DNA from: an uncultured Gammaproteobacteria bacterium
Lineage (GTDB): Bacteria; Pseudomonadota; Gammaproteobacteria; Arenicellales; UBA868
Reading direction: 5' to 3'
DNA length: 19,614 bases
Assembly (NCBI GenBank): GCA_913051905.1
Contig: CAJXBY010000034.1
Span: forward strand, 1 to 19,614
Below the pieces are notes generated by a model. It was not told the origin of the DNA. It worked only from the letters and a program-made list of their open reading frames with translations, and ran no database searches. Below, one piece after another: positions 7,731-15,458 of the stretch. Position numbers and translations under genes: made by a program. Numbering within the stretch: the stretch's first letter is position 1; each line of letters opens with the position of its first letter.

Positions 7731-9188
7731 ATGCCTTCAACTCAATCACCCAACCGTTCCCCCCTGTGGCTGGCACTGCATCTGGTCCAGTTACCGTTTG
7801 AAGCAGCCGGCGTTCCAGCCGGTGGTCCGGCTGCGGTCATCTTCGAGCGTCATGGGCAGACACACCGGATCACCGTTGCCAATGATGCCGCGACCCGGAA
7901 CGGTATCCGGCCACTTATGACGCTGGCAACAGCCCGCGCACTGGCCTCACACCTTCGGGCATTCCCCAGAGATCAGATCTCGGAGCAGCAGATATTGAAA
8001 GATCGGGCTGTCGAAGCAATGCACTGGACCCCCAGTGTAAGTCTTACTGAAGACGGCCTGCTGATGGAAATTACTGGCAGCCTGCGTCTCTACGGCGGAC
8101 TGCAGCGGTTGATTTCCCTGGTCCGCAACTGGATAGACACCAAAACCTCCCGTTTTCATATCGCTCTTACTCCGACGCCGGCAAGTGCCATCCTGTGCGC
8201 CCGGGCCGGCCATGAGCTGTATGTTACCGGGCGTGAGCAACTGGCTTCCCACCTGCACGACCTGTCAGTCAAGTGGCTCACTCTCAACCATAATCAGAGC
8301 ACACTGCTGCAAAGACTTGGCATTTACCAGATCGGCGAGCTGTTGCGTCTGCCCCGGCATGATCTTGCCCGGCGTACTGATCAAGCATTTGTCAATCAGC
8401 TGGACCGCCTGACCGGCCGACAAGCCGATCCACGCATTACCTACACTTCCCCACTGATGTTCAAGCAGGTTATTGACCTTGTCGGAGAGGCCACCGAGAT
8501 CAGACAGCTTTTTCCGGCAGTAGACTTTCTGCTGGAAAGCCTAATAGCGCAGATGCGAAGTTCCGGTACAGCGCTGGACCGGCTCGACTGGATTCTAAAA
8601 AACACCCAGCATGAATCAATCCAGGTTCCAGTGAGCCTGACCCGACCGTGCCGTAATCACGGACAGCTCCTGAGGCTTTCACGATTGGCATTTGAGTCAA
8701 TCCAATTGACGCATCCGGTCACTGGGTTAGTACTCAAGGGACAACCTCTGGTACTGCCCCTGGAACAGAACGACGCACTGCTGCCGGGGACAGGCATCCA
8801 TTGCGATGACCCGACAGCACTACTTGACAGTTTACGCAACCGGCTGGGCCATACTGTTGTACAGGGTATTGAGTGCCAGGCAGATCATCGCCCGGAAAAG
8901 TCCTGGGCATACTGTGACCCGGGAAAGCAGCACGGACGCTGCAGTTGTCTGCCACCCCGCCCCCTGTGGCTGCTGTCCCATCCCACACCCATCGGATCAA
9001 TTCAGGGCCGGCCCAGCTTCCGGGGCACACCTTTGAATCTTGAAAAGCAGGTCGAACGGATCAACAGCGGCTGGTGGGATGAAGACCTGGTCCGGCGCGA
9101 TTACTACCGGGCATCCAACGACAGACTGCAGGCCTGGATATTCCGTGACCTTGCGACCGGTCAGTGGTTTCTACATGGTATCTTCTAA
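7731..9188 (+). CDS. imuB: ImuB, inactive Y-family polymerase-like mutagenesis protein
   Basis: A Y-family polymerase relative of 485 residues from the chosen ATG 7731. That start has GGGCAGG just upstream and puts the conserved LWLALHLVQLPFE strand at residue 12, as in the family. An earlier in-frame ATG at 7644 (514 residues) has no ribosome binding site and adds a low-complexity tail, but cannot be excluded. The polymerase aspartate of the first strand is absent. The SxDE-type catalytic motif reads TEDGLLMEITG (about 106-116), so the second acidic residue is replaced by glycine (G109). This loss is characteristic of ImuB, which is thought to act as an adaptor that binds the beta clamp and brings in DnaE2. 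A possible degenerate clamp-binding motif is QNDALL in the second half. The C-terminus has the usual WWDEDLVRRDYYRA and WFLHGIF. dnaE2 does not follow. Confidence 0.92.
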   Translation: MPSTQSPNRSPLWLALHLVQLPFEAAGVPAGGPAAVIFERHGQTHRITVANDAATRNGIRPLMTLATARALASHLRAFPRDQISEQQILKDRAVEAMHWTPSVSLTEDGLLMEITGSLRLYGGLQRLISLVRNWIDTKTSRFHIALTPTPASAILCARAGHELYVTGREQLASHLHDLSVKWLTLNHNQSTLLQRLGIYQIGELLRLPRHDLARRTDQAFVNQLDRLTGRQADPRITYTSPLMFKQVIDLVGEATEIRQLFPAVDFLLESLIAQMRSSGTALDRLDWILKNTQHESIQVPVSLTRPCRNHGQLLRLSRLAFESIQLTHPVTGLVLKGQPLVLPLEQNDALLPGTGIHCDDPTALLDSLRNRLGHTVVQGIECQADHRPEKSWAYCDPGKQHGRCSCLPPRPLWLLSHPTPIGSIQGRPSFRGTPLNLEKQVERINSGWWDEDLVRRDYYRASNDRLQAWIFRDLATGQWFLHGIF

Positions 9189-9235
9189 ACAACCCGTTCC
9201 TACAACCGAATGACCACTATCCAGGCAGCTTCCTC

Positions 9236-10282
9236 ATGACGGCATCACGCCTCCAGCGCAGTACACAGCGTGATTCATTTCTGGATCGCTGTAACTTAAG
9301 CCACTGCGACCCGATACCCCTTGGCGCCGACGCGTCCTTCAGACGTTACTATCGTCTGGCCGGCCAAGGGCCGGCACTGCTGCTCATGGACGCGCCCCCA
9401 GAATATGAAGATGTCGATGCTTTCGGGCGGGTGGCCCGACACCTGCTCAGACTCGGATTCAGGGCCCCCCAAATTCACCACCTGGACCGTGAACTCGGCT
9501 TCATCGTGCTCGAAGATTTCGGCGACCAGACATTCACCCGCCTGATCGACTCCGGCTGTGATGAGGCTACGCTTTACACCCGGGCGATCGATCTATTGAT
9601 CGGAATACACGACCATCCTGACGCTATCAACATTGAACTGCCGGGCTACGACCGGACACGGCTGATCGACGAAGCGCTTCTGCTTCCCGACTGGTTTGCA
9701 CCCGTAACTCGCGACTGTGTCACCTCAACCGACATGCGGACCAGCTACTGTGTGGCCTGGCGGGAGATTCTGGACAATTTACCGCAACCCACAACCAGCC
9801 TGGTCCTGCGGGACTTCCACGTTGACAACCTGATGCAGCCTGATCCGGGCAGCCAGGATAACGATTGTGGATTGCTGGACTTTCAGGATGCCGTCATAGG
9901 TCCTGTGGCCTACGACGTGGTCTCGTTGCTGGAAGACGCGCGCCGGGACGTCAAGGCAGCACTCCGGGAACAGATGAGGCGCCGCTATCTGGAAGCAAGG
10001 CCTCTTCTCGAGATCGAGAATTTCGATCTATGGTACAGGGTCCTTGGTACCCAGCGGCACTGCAAAGTGGCCGGCATCTTCGTGCGCCTTTTCATACGCG
10101 ACGGCAAACCCGCCTATCTCAGGCACCTCCCTAGAGTCATGGCGCTGCTCGAACAGGGCCTTGATGCGCAGGTCATGCGGCCTTTGCGCCAATGGCTGGA
10201 TGACTGGCTGCCTGAACGCCTGACTCCGTTTCCTGACGTAAATCTGGACCGGGCACGGTCCCTGATCGACATTCCGGAATGA
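9236..10282 (+). CDS. amgK: AmgK-type N-acetylmuramate/N-acetylglucosamine kinase
   Basis: A 348-residue cytoplasmic kinase of the aminoglycoside phosphotransferase fold. Family marks are [10 protein letters not shown] (32-41), [10 protein letters not shown] (51-60), [10 protein letters not shown] (88-97), the catalytic loop [10 protein letters not shown] (191-200, with D193 and N198), metal motif DFQDA (215-219) with IGPVAYD, and the C-terminal [14 protein letters not shown] and [13 protein letters not shown]. The late motifs are close to Pseudomonas AmgK, which phosphorylates the anomeric carbon of MurNAc and GlcNAc for peptidoglycan recycling to UDP-MurNAc. The start at 9236 avoids overlap with imuB; the frame is open back to 9164, inside imuB. 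It lies 47 bases after imuB on the same strand and may be read from the lexA promoter. murU, usually the next gene, is not here, so other roles for this kinase cannot be excluded. Confidence 0.85.
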   Translation: MTASRLQRSTQRDSFLDRCNLSHCDPIPLGADASFRRYYRLAGQGPALLLMDAPPEYEDVDAFGRVARHLLRLGFRAPQIHHLDRELGFIVLEDFGDQTFTRLIDSGCDEATLYTRAIDLLIGIHDHPDAINIELPGYDRTRLIDEALLLPDWFAPVTRDCVTSTDMRTSYCVAWREILDNLPQPTTSLVLRDFHVDNLMQPDPGSQDNDCGLLDFQDAVIGPVAYDVVSLLEDARRDVKAALREQMRRRYLEARPLLEIENFDLWYRVLGTQRHCKVAGIFVRLFIRDGKPAYLRHLPRVMALLEQGLDAQVMRPLRQWLDDWLPERLTPFPDVNLDRARSLIDIPE

Positions 10283-10307
10283 ATACGCACTAAAGGAGCA
10301 CTACCAA

Positions 10308-10646
10308 TTGAAACCCATCTCCTGGCAGGACTTTGAGCAGGTCGAACTGCGCACGGGCACTATTATCGACGTCCAGCCCTTTCCCCAGGCCCGCAAACCC
10401 GCATTTATTGTACGGGCCGATTTTGGGCCGCACATCGGGATACTGAAATCCAGCGCCCAGATCACAGAACTGTACACAATCGAGGAACTGATCGGACGTC
10501 AGATCATCGGTGTCGTCAATTTCCCCAAAAAGCAGATTGGACCGATACAGTCGGAGTTTCTAATCACTGGATTCACCCGGGAGGACGGCGCTGTGGTGCT
10601 GGTTCAACCGGAACGCCCCGTAACCAACGGCCTAAAGCTTGCCTAA
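10308..10646 (+). CDS. csaA: CsaA-like tRNA-binding (OB-fold) protein
   Basis: A 112-residue single-domain protein with the tRNA-binding OB fold shared by CsaA, the C-terminus of MetRS and Arc1p/EMAP. Marks are [12 protein letters not shown] at the start (8-19), [13 protein letters not shown] in the middle, [31 protein letters not shown], and the FLITGF strand. CsaA was described as a secretion-related chaperone in Bacillus; its tRNA-like binding surface suggests an RNA or peptide partner. The start is TTG at 10308-10310: AAGGAG lies at 10293-10298, 9 bases upstream, and the translation from TTG gives the family's short N-terminus; there is no ATG nearby. It follows amgK by 25 bases and its stop is 6 bases from that of the opposing acyl-CoA dehydrogenase gene. 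Confidence 0.9.
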   Translation: MKPISWQDFEQVELRTGTIIDVQPFPQARKPAFIVRADFGPHIGILKSSAQITELYTIEELIGRQIIGVVNFPKKQIGPIQSEFLITGFTREDGAVVLVQPERPVTNGLKLA

Positions 10647-10652
10647 ATCGGG

Positions 10653-12449
10653 TTACAGGCCCCCCGCGGCCGCCTCCAGTACCGCCGTTGACCCCGAAAC
10701 AACGGCACGGTAATAGCCCTCGGTTTCCGGAAGCACATGCTCTGCATAGTGCCTGCAGCTGAGTAACTTGCCTTTACAAAAATCAGGATCTCCTTTACCA
10801 CTTTCAAGCCCGCTCGCCGCGGCAGCTGCAGCTTTGGTCATCTGCCAGCCGCCTGCAACCCCACCCCACAACATCAAATACTGGAACGCCGCCGCGTACG
10901 GAATCCTCGGGTCCTCGCCGGCAGATTCCAGGATCCAGGCAGTGGCCGATGACAGCCGATTCAGTGAATCTGAGGCAGCTGTACTGATATTCAGCACTGG
11001 CCCGGTAGCCAGCTGACGGATGTCAGCGACCTCCTTATCCATCTGCTCGATCAACTCGGTCACCATCCGGCCGCCATCTCGAACAAGCTTTCGCCCGACA
11101 AGGTCCGCTGCCTGAATGCCCGTCGTCCCTTCGTAGATTGTCGTAATCCGGACATCGCGGTAATGCTGTGCAGCCCCGGTTTCCTCGATAAAACCCATAC
11201 CGCCATGAACCTGCACACCTGTACTGGCCACCCAAGTTCCGACTTCCGTACTCCATCCCTTGACGATCGGTATGAGGACATCGACTGTGCGTTGACTCTG
11301 CGCACGTTCTACCTCATCCGGGTGCCGCAGTGACTTATCCGCCGCAGCGGCAGCGTAAAGGCTCACCGCTCGCATGGCTTCTATACGGCATTTCATATCC
11401 AGCAGCATTCTGGCGACGTCAGGGTGTGCAATGATGCTCACACGACCGCCATCCCCGCCACCAACCGCACGCCCTTGGGTTCTTTCTCTGGCGTAGTTCA
11501 AAGCCCGCTGGTAAGCCCTCTCAGCAATAGCGTATCCTTCGATGCCGACCGCATGCCGCGCCAGGTTCATCATGATGAACATGTACTCCAGCCCGCGGTT
11601 CTCTTCACCGACCAGATAGCCAGTTGCACCACCATTCTCACCGTAGGACATAACGGCTGTAGGGCTGCCGTGTATACCCAGTTTATGCTCCAGAGCCACG
11701 CACAACAGGTCGTTTCGTTCGCCTGGCGCACCTTGCTCATCCGGGATAAATTTCGGCACCAGAAACAAAGATATACCTCCCACACCTTCAGGTGCATCGG
11801 GGGTCCGGGCCAGCACCAGGTGGATGATATTGTCTGTGAGGTCGTGCTCACCGTAGGTTATGAAGATCTTTTGACCGGTAATCAGGTAATGGCCCGCCGC
11901 AGTCGGCACCGCCCGTGTCCTGACAGCACTCAGATCCGAACCTGCCTGTGGCTCCGTCAGGTTCATCGTGCCGGCCCATTCCCCAGAGACCAGCTTGGCA
12001 AGATAGATTTCCTTCTGCTCCTCACTGCCACAATGCGAGATCGCTGCGGAGGCAGCCTGGGTCAACAACGGACAAAGCCCAAAGGACATATTCGAAGCAT
12101 CCCACATCTCCTGAACGGCGGTACCGACCGCCCTGGGCAGCCCCTGTCCACCGAAAGCCGTATCAAAAATAAGGCTGGTCCAGCCGGCTTCGATAAACTG
12201 CTGATAGGCATCTTTCCACCCTTCCATGGTCGTGACAACGCCGTCCAACAAAACGGGAGGTTGCTGATCTCCAGGCCGGTTAAGCGGCGCCAGAACCTCG
12301 GAGGCGAATTTTCCTGCTGCACTCAGCACGGCTTCAACTACATCGATTGAAGCATCCTCATAGCCCGGCATCTTCGAGATCTGTTCTATATCGACCAGTT
12401 CTCTGAGGACAAATCCGAGGTCTTCGACTGGGGCTTTGTAGTGTGGCAT
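10653..12449 (-). CDS. Acyl-CoA dehydrogenase, DmdC-like large type
   Basis: A 598-residue flavoprotein, longer than classical acyl-CoA dehydrogenases (about 380-400) and of the size of DmdC (3-methylmercaptopropionyl-CoA dehydrogenase) and its relatives. The N-terminus MPHYKAPVEDLGFVL is typical of this subgroup. The FAD/substrate motif is TMNLTEPQAGSDLSAVRT (161-178). The catalytic base should be E440 in TTIYEGTTGIQAADL. GVQVHGGMGFIEE (411-423) is the conserved flavin-binding segment. A C-terminal extra helical domain follows. It oxidises an acyl-CoA to the 2-enoyl-CoA in the cytoplasm and passes electrons to ETF. AAGGAG 5 bases before the ATG at 12449 fixes the start. Whether the substrate is methylmercaptopropionyl-CoA or an ordinary fatty acyl-CoA cannot be decided: no dmdB or dmdD is adjacent. 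The upstream gene on the same strand is an OFA-type permease. Confidence 0.92.
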   Translation of the reverse strand: MPHYKAPVEDLGFVLRELVDIEQISKMPGYEDASIDVVEAVLSAAGKFASEVLAPLNRPGDQQPPVLLDGVVTTMEGWKDAYQQFIEAGWTSLIFDTAFGGQGLPRAVGTAVQEMWDASNMSFGLCPLLTQAASAAISHCGSEEQKEIYLAKLVSGEWAGTMNLTEPQAGSDLSAVRTRAVPTAAGHYLITGQKIFITYGEHDLTDNIIHLVLARTPDAPEGVGGISLFLVPKFIPDEQGAPGERNDLLCVALEHKLGIHGSPTAVMSYGENGGATGYLVGEENRGLEYMFIMMNLARHAVGIEGYAIAERAYQRALNYARERTQGRAVGGGDGGRVSIIAHPDVARMLLDMKCRIEAMRAVSLYAAAAADKSLRHPDEVERAQSQRTVDVLIPIVKGWSTEVGTWVASTGVQVHGGMGFIEETGAAQHYRDVRITTIYEGTTGIQAADLVGRKLVRDGGRMVTELIEQMDKEVADIRQLATGPVLNISTAASDSLNRLSSATAWILESAGEDPRIPYAAAFQYLMLWGGVAGGWQMTKAAAAAASGLESGKGDPDFCKGKLLSCRHYAEHVLPETEGYYRAVVSGSTAVLEAAAGGL

Positions 12450-12470
12450 CCCGGCTCCTTGGGTTGCTGT

Positions 12471-12538
12471 TAAAAAAGGTCAAGATTCCAAGAGCGCTGA
12501 TTGTAGTTTTCATCACAACTGAACGCCAACCTTGACCT
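12471..12538 (-). terminator. Long hairpin with U-run after the OFA permease gene
   Basis: On the minus strand, 21 bases after the permease stop, AGGTCAAG (12538-12531) pairs with CTTGACCT (12484-12477). Including a G-U pair and two A-U pairs the stem reaches 11 bp. Inner segments GCGTT/AGCGC and TTGT/ACAA can pair further. T6 (12477-12472, sharing the last stem base) directly follows. This is the form of a Rho-independent terminator, although the loop is unusually long (about 40 bases between the outer arms). It ends only 22 bases before the acyl-CoA dehydrogenase ATG. Confidence 0.65.
12500..12529 (-). promoter_or_regulatory. Candidate sigma70 promoter inside the hairpin, for the acyl-CoA dehydrogenase gene
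   Basis: Read on the minus strand, TTGGCG (12529-12524), an 18-base spacer and TACAAT (12505-12500, 5 of 6 consensus) make a reasonable promoter. A transcript from here would start near 12493, contain only the 3' arm of the hairpin, and so escape the terminator, leaving a leader of about 45 bases before the dehydrogenase start. Confidence 0.4.
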
Positions 12539-12559
12539 GTGGTCTAGGCGCTGAACCTG

Positions 12560-13792
12560 TTAGGGAGTGCACTTTTTGTCCCGATTGCGCCACCGGGATA
12601 CCGACGGCATCAGTATCAGAAATACACTTGCAAGCACCGCGGCGCCTGCGGCAGTGAGAATCGCGGCTTGGTAACTGCCATAGCGGTCGAAAACATAGCC
12701 CGCAAAGGGTGGACCGAAAAACGTTCCCACACCCACCCCTGAATACAGGACGCCGATCACGGCACCGGTAGCCCGGGTGCCGAAATAATCGACTGCAACC
12801 GCAGGGGCCAGCGCGACAAATCCGCCATAGCACAGTCCAAAAACCAATCCGAATGCCAGCAGAGATCCGTAGCCTGTCGCGGCAAGCCAGATCAGAAGCA
12901 TGAACGCCACGCCTCCAAAGCAAAGACCCATCACGAGCAACCGACCAAACCGATCGGCAACGGGGCTGACCAGAAAACGTCCCAAAGTGCTGCCCACACC
13001 AACGACACCGAGCACCAGCGCCGCTTCACCTGACGATATACCATGATCGAGGGCATAGGGCACGAGGTGCACAAACGGGATGAATATGGCAAAGGAGAGA
13101 CTCGACCAGGACAGAAACAACAGCCAGAACGGCCTGGTCTGTACCGCCTGGCCCAGATACAACCCGGAATGAGCGGTGTCCTGCCCAGCTTTCTTGGCAA
13201 CCGCACGGCCGGATGGGTCGTTGTCAAGCAATAGAGACGCTGCCGCGCCCGCCACCGCGGCAGTAATCCCCATAGCCACAAAACTGGAACGCCACCCCAG
13301 CGCTCCGATCAAAACGGTTGCAGTAACAGGCCCCAGCAGAGTTCCCAGGCCTATGCCCGAAACGGCCAGACCGGATGCAAATCCCCTCTGGGTTGTAAAC
13401 CAGGGTTGTACTGCACCTACCGCCGGGACATAAGAAAAACCAATTCCGATACCAACGCCGAGACCAAATCCCAGGTAGACCGTATAAAGACCTTCAGCCA
13501 AACCGGCAATAGTCAGCCCGGCTCCGAGCACCGTCAGTCCGAAGATACACACCCAGCGCGGACCGAAACGATCGGAGAGGGGACCGCTGATGGCGCCGAG
13601 AGTAAAATAAAGAACGCCGGCAAGCGAGAAAACCGACGATAGGCTGGCTCTCGAAGCCGCAAATTCTTTCTCCAGGTCGGGGAAAAACGTGGCGTAGGAA
13701 TATGCACAGCCGAATCCCAGAAGCATCACCATAAATGCACCTGCAACAACATACCATCCGTAGTAGACGGATCGGAACCACTGCATCGTCAT
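12560..13792 (-). CDS. MFS permease, OFA/monocarboxylate-transporter-like
   Basis: A 410-residue membrane protein with about 12 transmembrane segments and the MFS motif LSDRFGPRW between helices 2 and 3 (about 72-80) and its repeat VADRFGRLL in the second half. The start YYGWYVVAGAFMVMLLGFGCAYSYATFFPDL, and GIGIGFSYVPAVGAVQPWFTTQRGFASGLAVSGIGLG in the fourth/fifth helix region, are typical of the oxalate:formate antiporter (OFA) and monocarboxylate porter groups. It would carry a small organic acid across the inner membrane; which one is unknown. The start may be ATG 13792 or, two codons later, ATG 13786; neither has a good ribosome binding site. It is upstream of the acyl-CoA dehydrogenase on the same strand, divided from it by a terminator-like hairpin. 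Confidence 0.9.
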   Translation of the reverse strand: MTMQWFRSVYYGWYVVAGAFMVMLLGFGCAYSYATFFPDLEKEFAASRASLSSVFSLAGVLYFTLGAISGPLSDRFGPRWVCIFGLTVLGAGLTIAGLAEGLYTVYLGFGLGVGIGIGFSYVPAVGAVQPWFTTQRGFASGLAVSGIGLGTLLGPVTATVLIGALGWRSSFVAMGITAAVAGAAASLLLDNDPSGRAVAKKAGQDTAHSGLYLGQAVQTRPFWLLFLSWSSLSFAIFIPFVHLVPYALDHGISSGEAALVLGVVGVGSTLGRFLVSPVADRFGRLLVMGLCFGGVAFMLLIWLAATGYGSLLAFGLVFGLCYGGFVALAPAVAVDYFGTRATGAVIGVLYSGVGVGTFFGPPFAGYVFDRYGSYQAAILTAAGAAVLASVFLILMPSVSRWRNRDKKCTP

Positions 13793-14137
13793 GGACTCAA
13801 GGGGAATAAACTATTCTTTCGCATGTAAAGCGACCATACTGATGGCAGTTCCTGTGACTATACCGCGACCAAAATGAGGATTAAGCCATCGAAAGGTCTG
13901 ATGCGGTGGGTCGGGCCTGATTCAAGGCAGAAATCGAAAGAGAGTGCCCCTTCTTGAATTGGAACCCAGGTGAACCGAACATGAGGGTATTCTTTTAGCT
14001 CGGCATGCATATTCCGGTTAACATCACCCCGGTGGGATGAACACGCTTACGCCACCCCTTGAGTGAAGGGTCTGTACAAACGGTACACTCGTGCCTCGTG
14101 AAGGTCAAACTGGTCGAACCCTGGTACCGAACCGCCT
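13793..14137. other. Divergent intergenic spacer with two small dyads
   Basis: These 345 bases lie between the start codons of the OFA permease (-) and glycerate 2-kinase (+) and must hold both promoters. No pair of -35/-10 boxes at normal spacing is convincing: the best -10-like sequence for the permease is TATAGT on the minus strand (13862-13857), without a matching -35; for the kinase, TTGAGT (14059-14064) and TACACT (14084-14089) are 19 bases apart. Two dyads are visible: ATTCAAG at 13920-13926 with CTTGAAT at 13953-13959, and TGTAC-N5-GTACA at 14073-14087, the latter placed like an operator about 50 bases before the kinase ATG. No regulator gene is adjacent. Confidence 0.4.
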
Positions 14138-15415
14138 ATGCACACCGATTCCGATCCAACCACTTTTCTGAAACAACTGTTCGACAGCGCTGTTGCCAGT
14201 GCTGACCCAGGTCACTGTCTGGCGGGATACCTGCCAGAGCCCACCAGCAATGGACGGACTCTGGTGGTTGGTGCGGGCAAAGGCTCTGCCGCCATGGCGG
14301 CAGCTGTCGAAAAGGTCTGGACGACGGAACTCAGCGGTACCGTAATCACACCCTATGGTCACGGCTGTGACACCCATACCATCGATATCGTCGAAGCCGC
14401 CCATCCCGTTCCGGACCAGGCAGGCCTGGAAGCGGCGGCCCGAATTCTCGAAATAGCACAGACACTGGGAACCGGTGATCAGATGCTCTGCCTGCTGTCG
14501 GGTGGGGGATCTGCGCTCCTGACATTGCCGGCCGAGGGGTTGTCCCTTCAAGCCAAACAGGACATCAATCGCCAGTTGTTGCAGTCCGGGGCCGACATCA
14601 CCCAGATCAACTGTGTACGCAAACATCTTTCTGGCATCAAGGGTGGCCGTCTTGCAGCGGCAGCCTGGCCGGCAACGACGGTTTCTCTCATGATTTCAGA
14701 CGTAGCCGGCGATGACCCGACTGTGATCGCCTCCGGACCGACAACCGCCGACCCGACCAGCTGTAAGGACGCACTTGAGATCATCGCCCGATACAACGTC
14801 CGGATTCCCGCGGCTCTCAAGGCCAGTTTGGTTAAAGGATCAAACGAAACGCCCAAGCCCGGGGCTGTTGAGCTGTCTCGTTCCAGCCACCGGATTGTAG
14901 CTTCCGCAAAGGGCGCACTACAGGCCGTCTACGACGAGGTGGCTCCGCTTCATTTTGAAGTCAATAACCTGGGTGACGAGGTCATCGGAGAATCCAGAGA
15001 GGTCGGGCGGGAACACGGTCGGTTGTTCCGGCACCTGGTCACGCAGGGTGACCCAGGACAGCCCTTGCTGCTGATCTCCGGCGGCGAAACCACTGTCACC
15101 ATCCGTGGTCAGGGTCAGGGGGGACCGAACCGCGAATATCTACTCGCGCTGGCCATTGAGCTTGATGGTATACCCGATGTATGGGCGATCGCCTGTGACA
15201 CGGACGGGCTGGATGGCACCCACGATGCCGCCGGCGCAGTCATTGGCCCATCGACCCTAAAACGCGCCCGGGATCTTGGCCTTAATCCGGCCCGGATGCT
15301 CGACGATAACGATGCCGGTTCATTCTTTGCGACGTTGGAGAATGCTGTGGTCACCGGCCCTACCCGCACTAACATCAACGATCTACGAATTCTTGCCTAT
15401 ATCCCCACAGCCTGA
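14138..15415 (+). CDS. Glycerate 2-kinase (GckA/TtuD, MOFRL family)
   Basis: A 425-residue two-domain kinase that phosphorylates D-glycerate to 2-phosphoglycerate with ATP in the cytoplasm, linking glyoxylate/tartronate or serine-cycle metabolism to glycolysis. The N-terminal DUF4147 domain shows VVGAGKGSAAMA (43-54), LLSGGGSALL (119-128), NCVRKHLSGIKGGRLA (158-173) and SDVAGDDPTVIASGPT (187-202). The C-terminal MOFRL domain has LLLISGGETTVTI, GQGGPNREYLLALA and ACDTDGLDGTHDAAGA. The length is normal. ATG 14138 fits the family start (a first helix leading to FLKQLFDSAVASADP) but has no strong ribosome binding site. The next gene, 43 bases on, is a PduO-type adenosyltransferase on the same strand and may share its transcript. 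No hydroxypyruvate reductase or glyoxylate carboligase lies alongside, so the pathway is open. Confidence 0.93.
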   Translation: MHTDSDPTTFLKQLFDSAVASADPGHCLAGYLPEPTSNGRTLVVGAGKGSAAMAAAVEKVWTTELSGTVITPYGHGCDTHTIDIVEAAHPVPDQAGLEAAARILEIAQTLGTGDQMLCLLSGGGSALLTLPAEGLSLQAKQDINRQLLQSGADITQINCVRKHLSGIKGGRLAAAAWPATTVSLMISDVAGDDPTVIASGPTTADPTSCKDALEIIARYNVRIPAALKASLVKGSNETPKPGAVELSRSSHRIVASAKGALQAVYDEVAPLHFEVNNLGDEVIGESREVGREHGRLFRHLVTQGDPGQPLLLISGGETTVTIRGQGQGGPNREYLLALAIELDGIPDVWAIACDTDGLDGTHDAAGAVIGPSTLKRARDLGLNPARMLDDNDAGSFFATLENAVVTGPTRTNINDLRILAYIPTA

Positions 15416-15458
15416 GTGACATACTATCCACCTCCCGAGCCAAAGGACGATTAACTAG

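Noticed and set aside
11424..12350. A 308-codon open frame on the plus strand across the acyl-CoA dehydrogenase gene
   Set aside because: It lies wholly antisense to a gene with clear family motifs, its protein is rich in Cys, His, Arg and Thr without any recognisable domain, and it has no ribosome binding site. Long antisense frames are common in GC-rich genes.
13874..13957. 27-codon open frame in the divergent spacer (MRIKPSKGLMRW...)
   Set aside because: It has no ribosome binding site and no recognisable similarity, and its length is expected by chance in this base composition.
14100..14137. GGTCGAACCCTGGTACC stretch resembling a tRNA T-arm
   Set aside because: No acceptor, D or anticodon arms can be drawn around it, and the GTTCRA T-loop consensus is not met.
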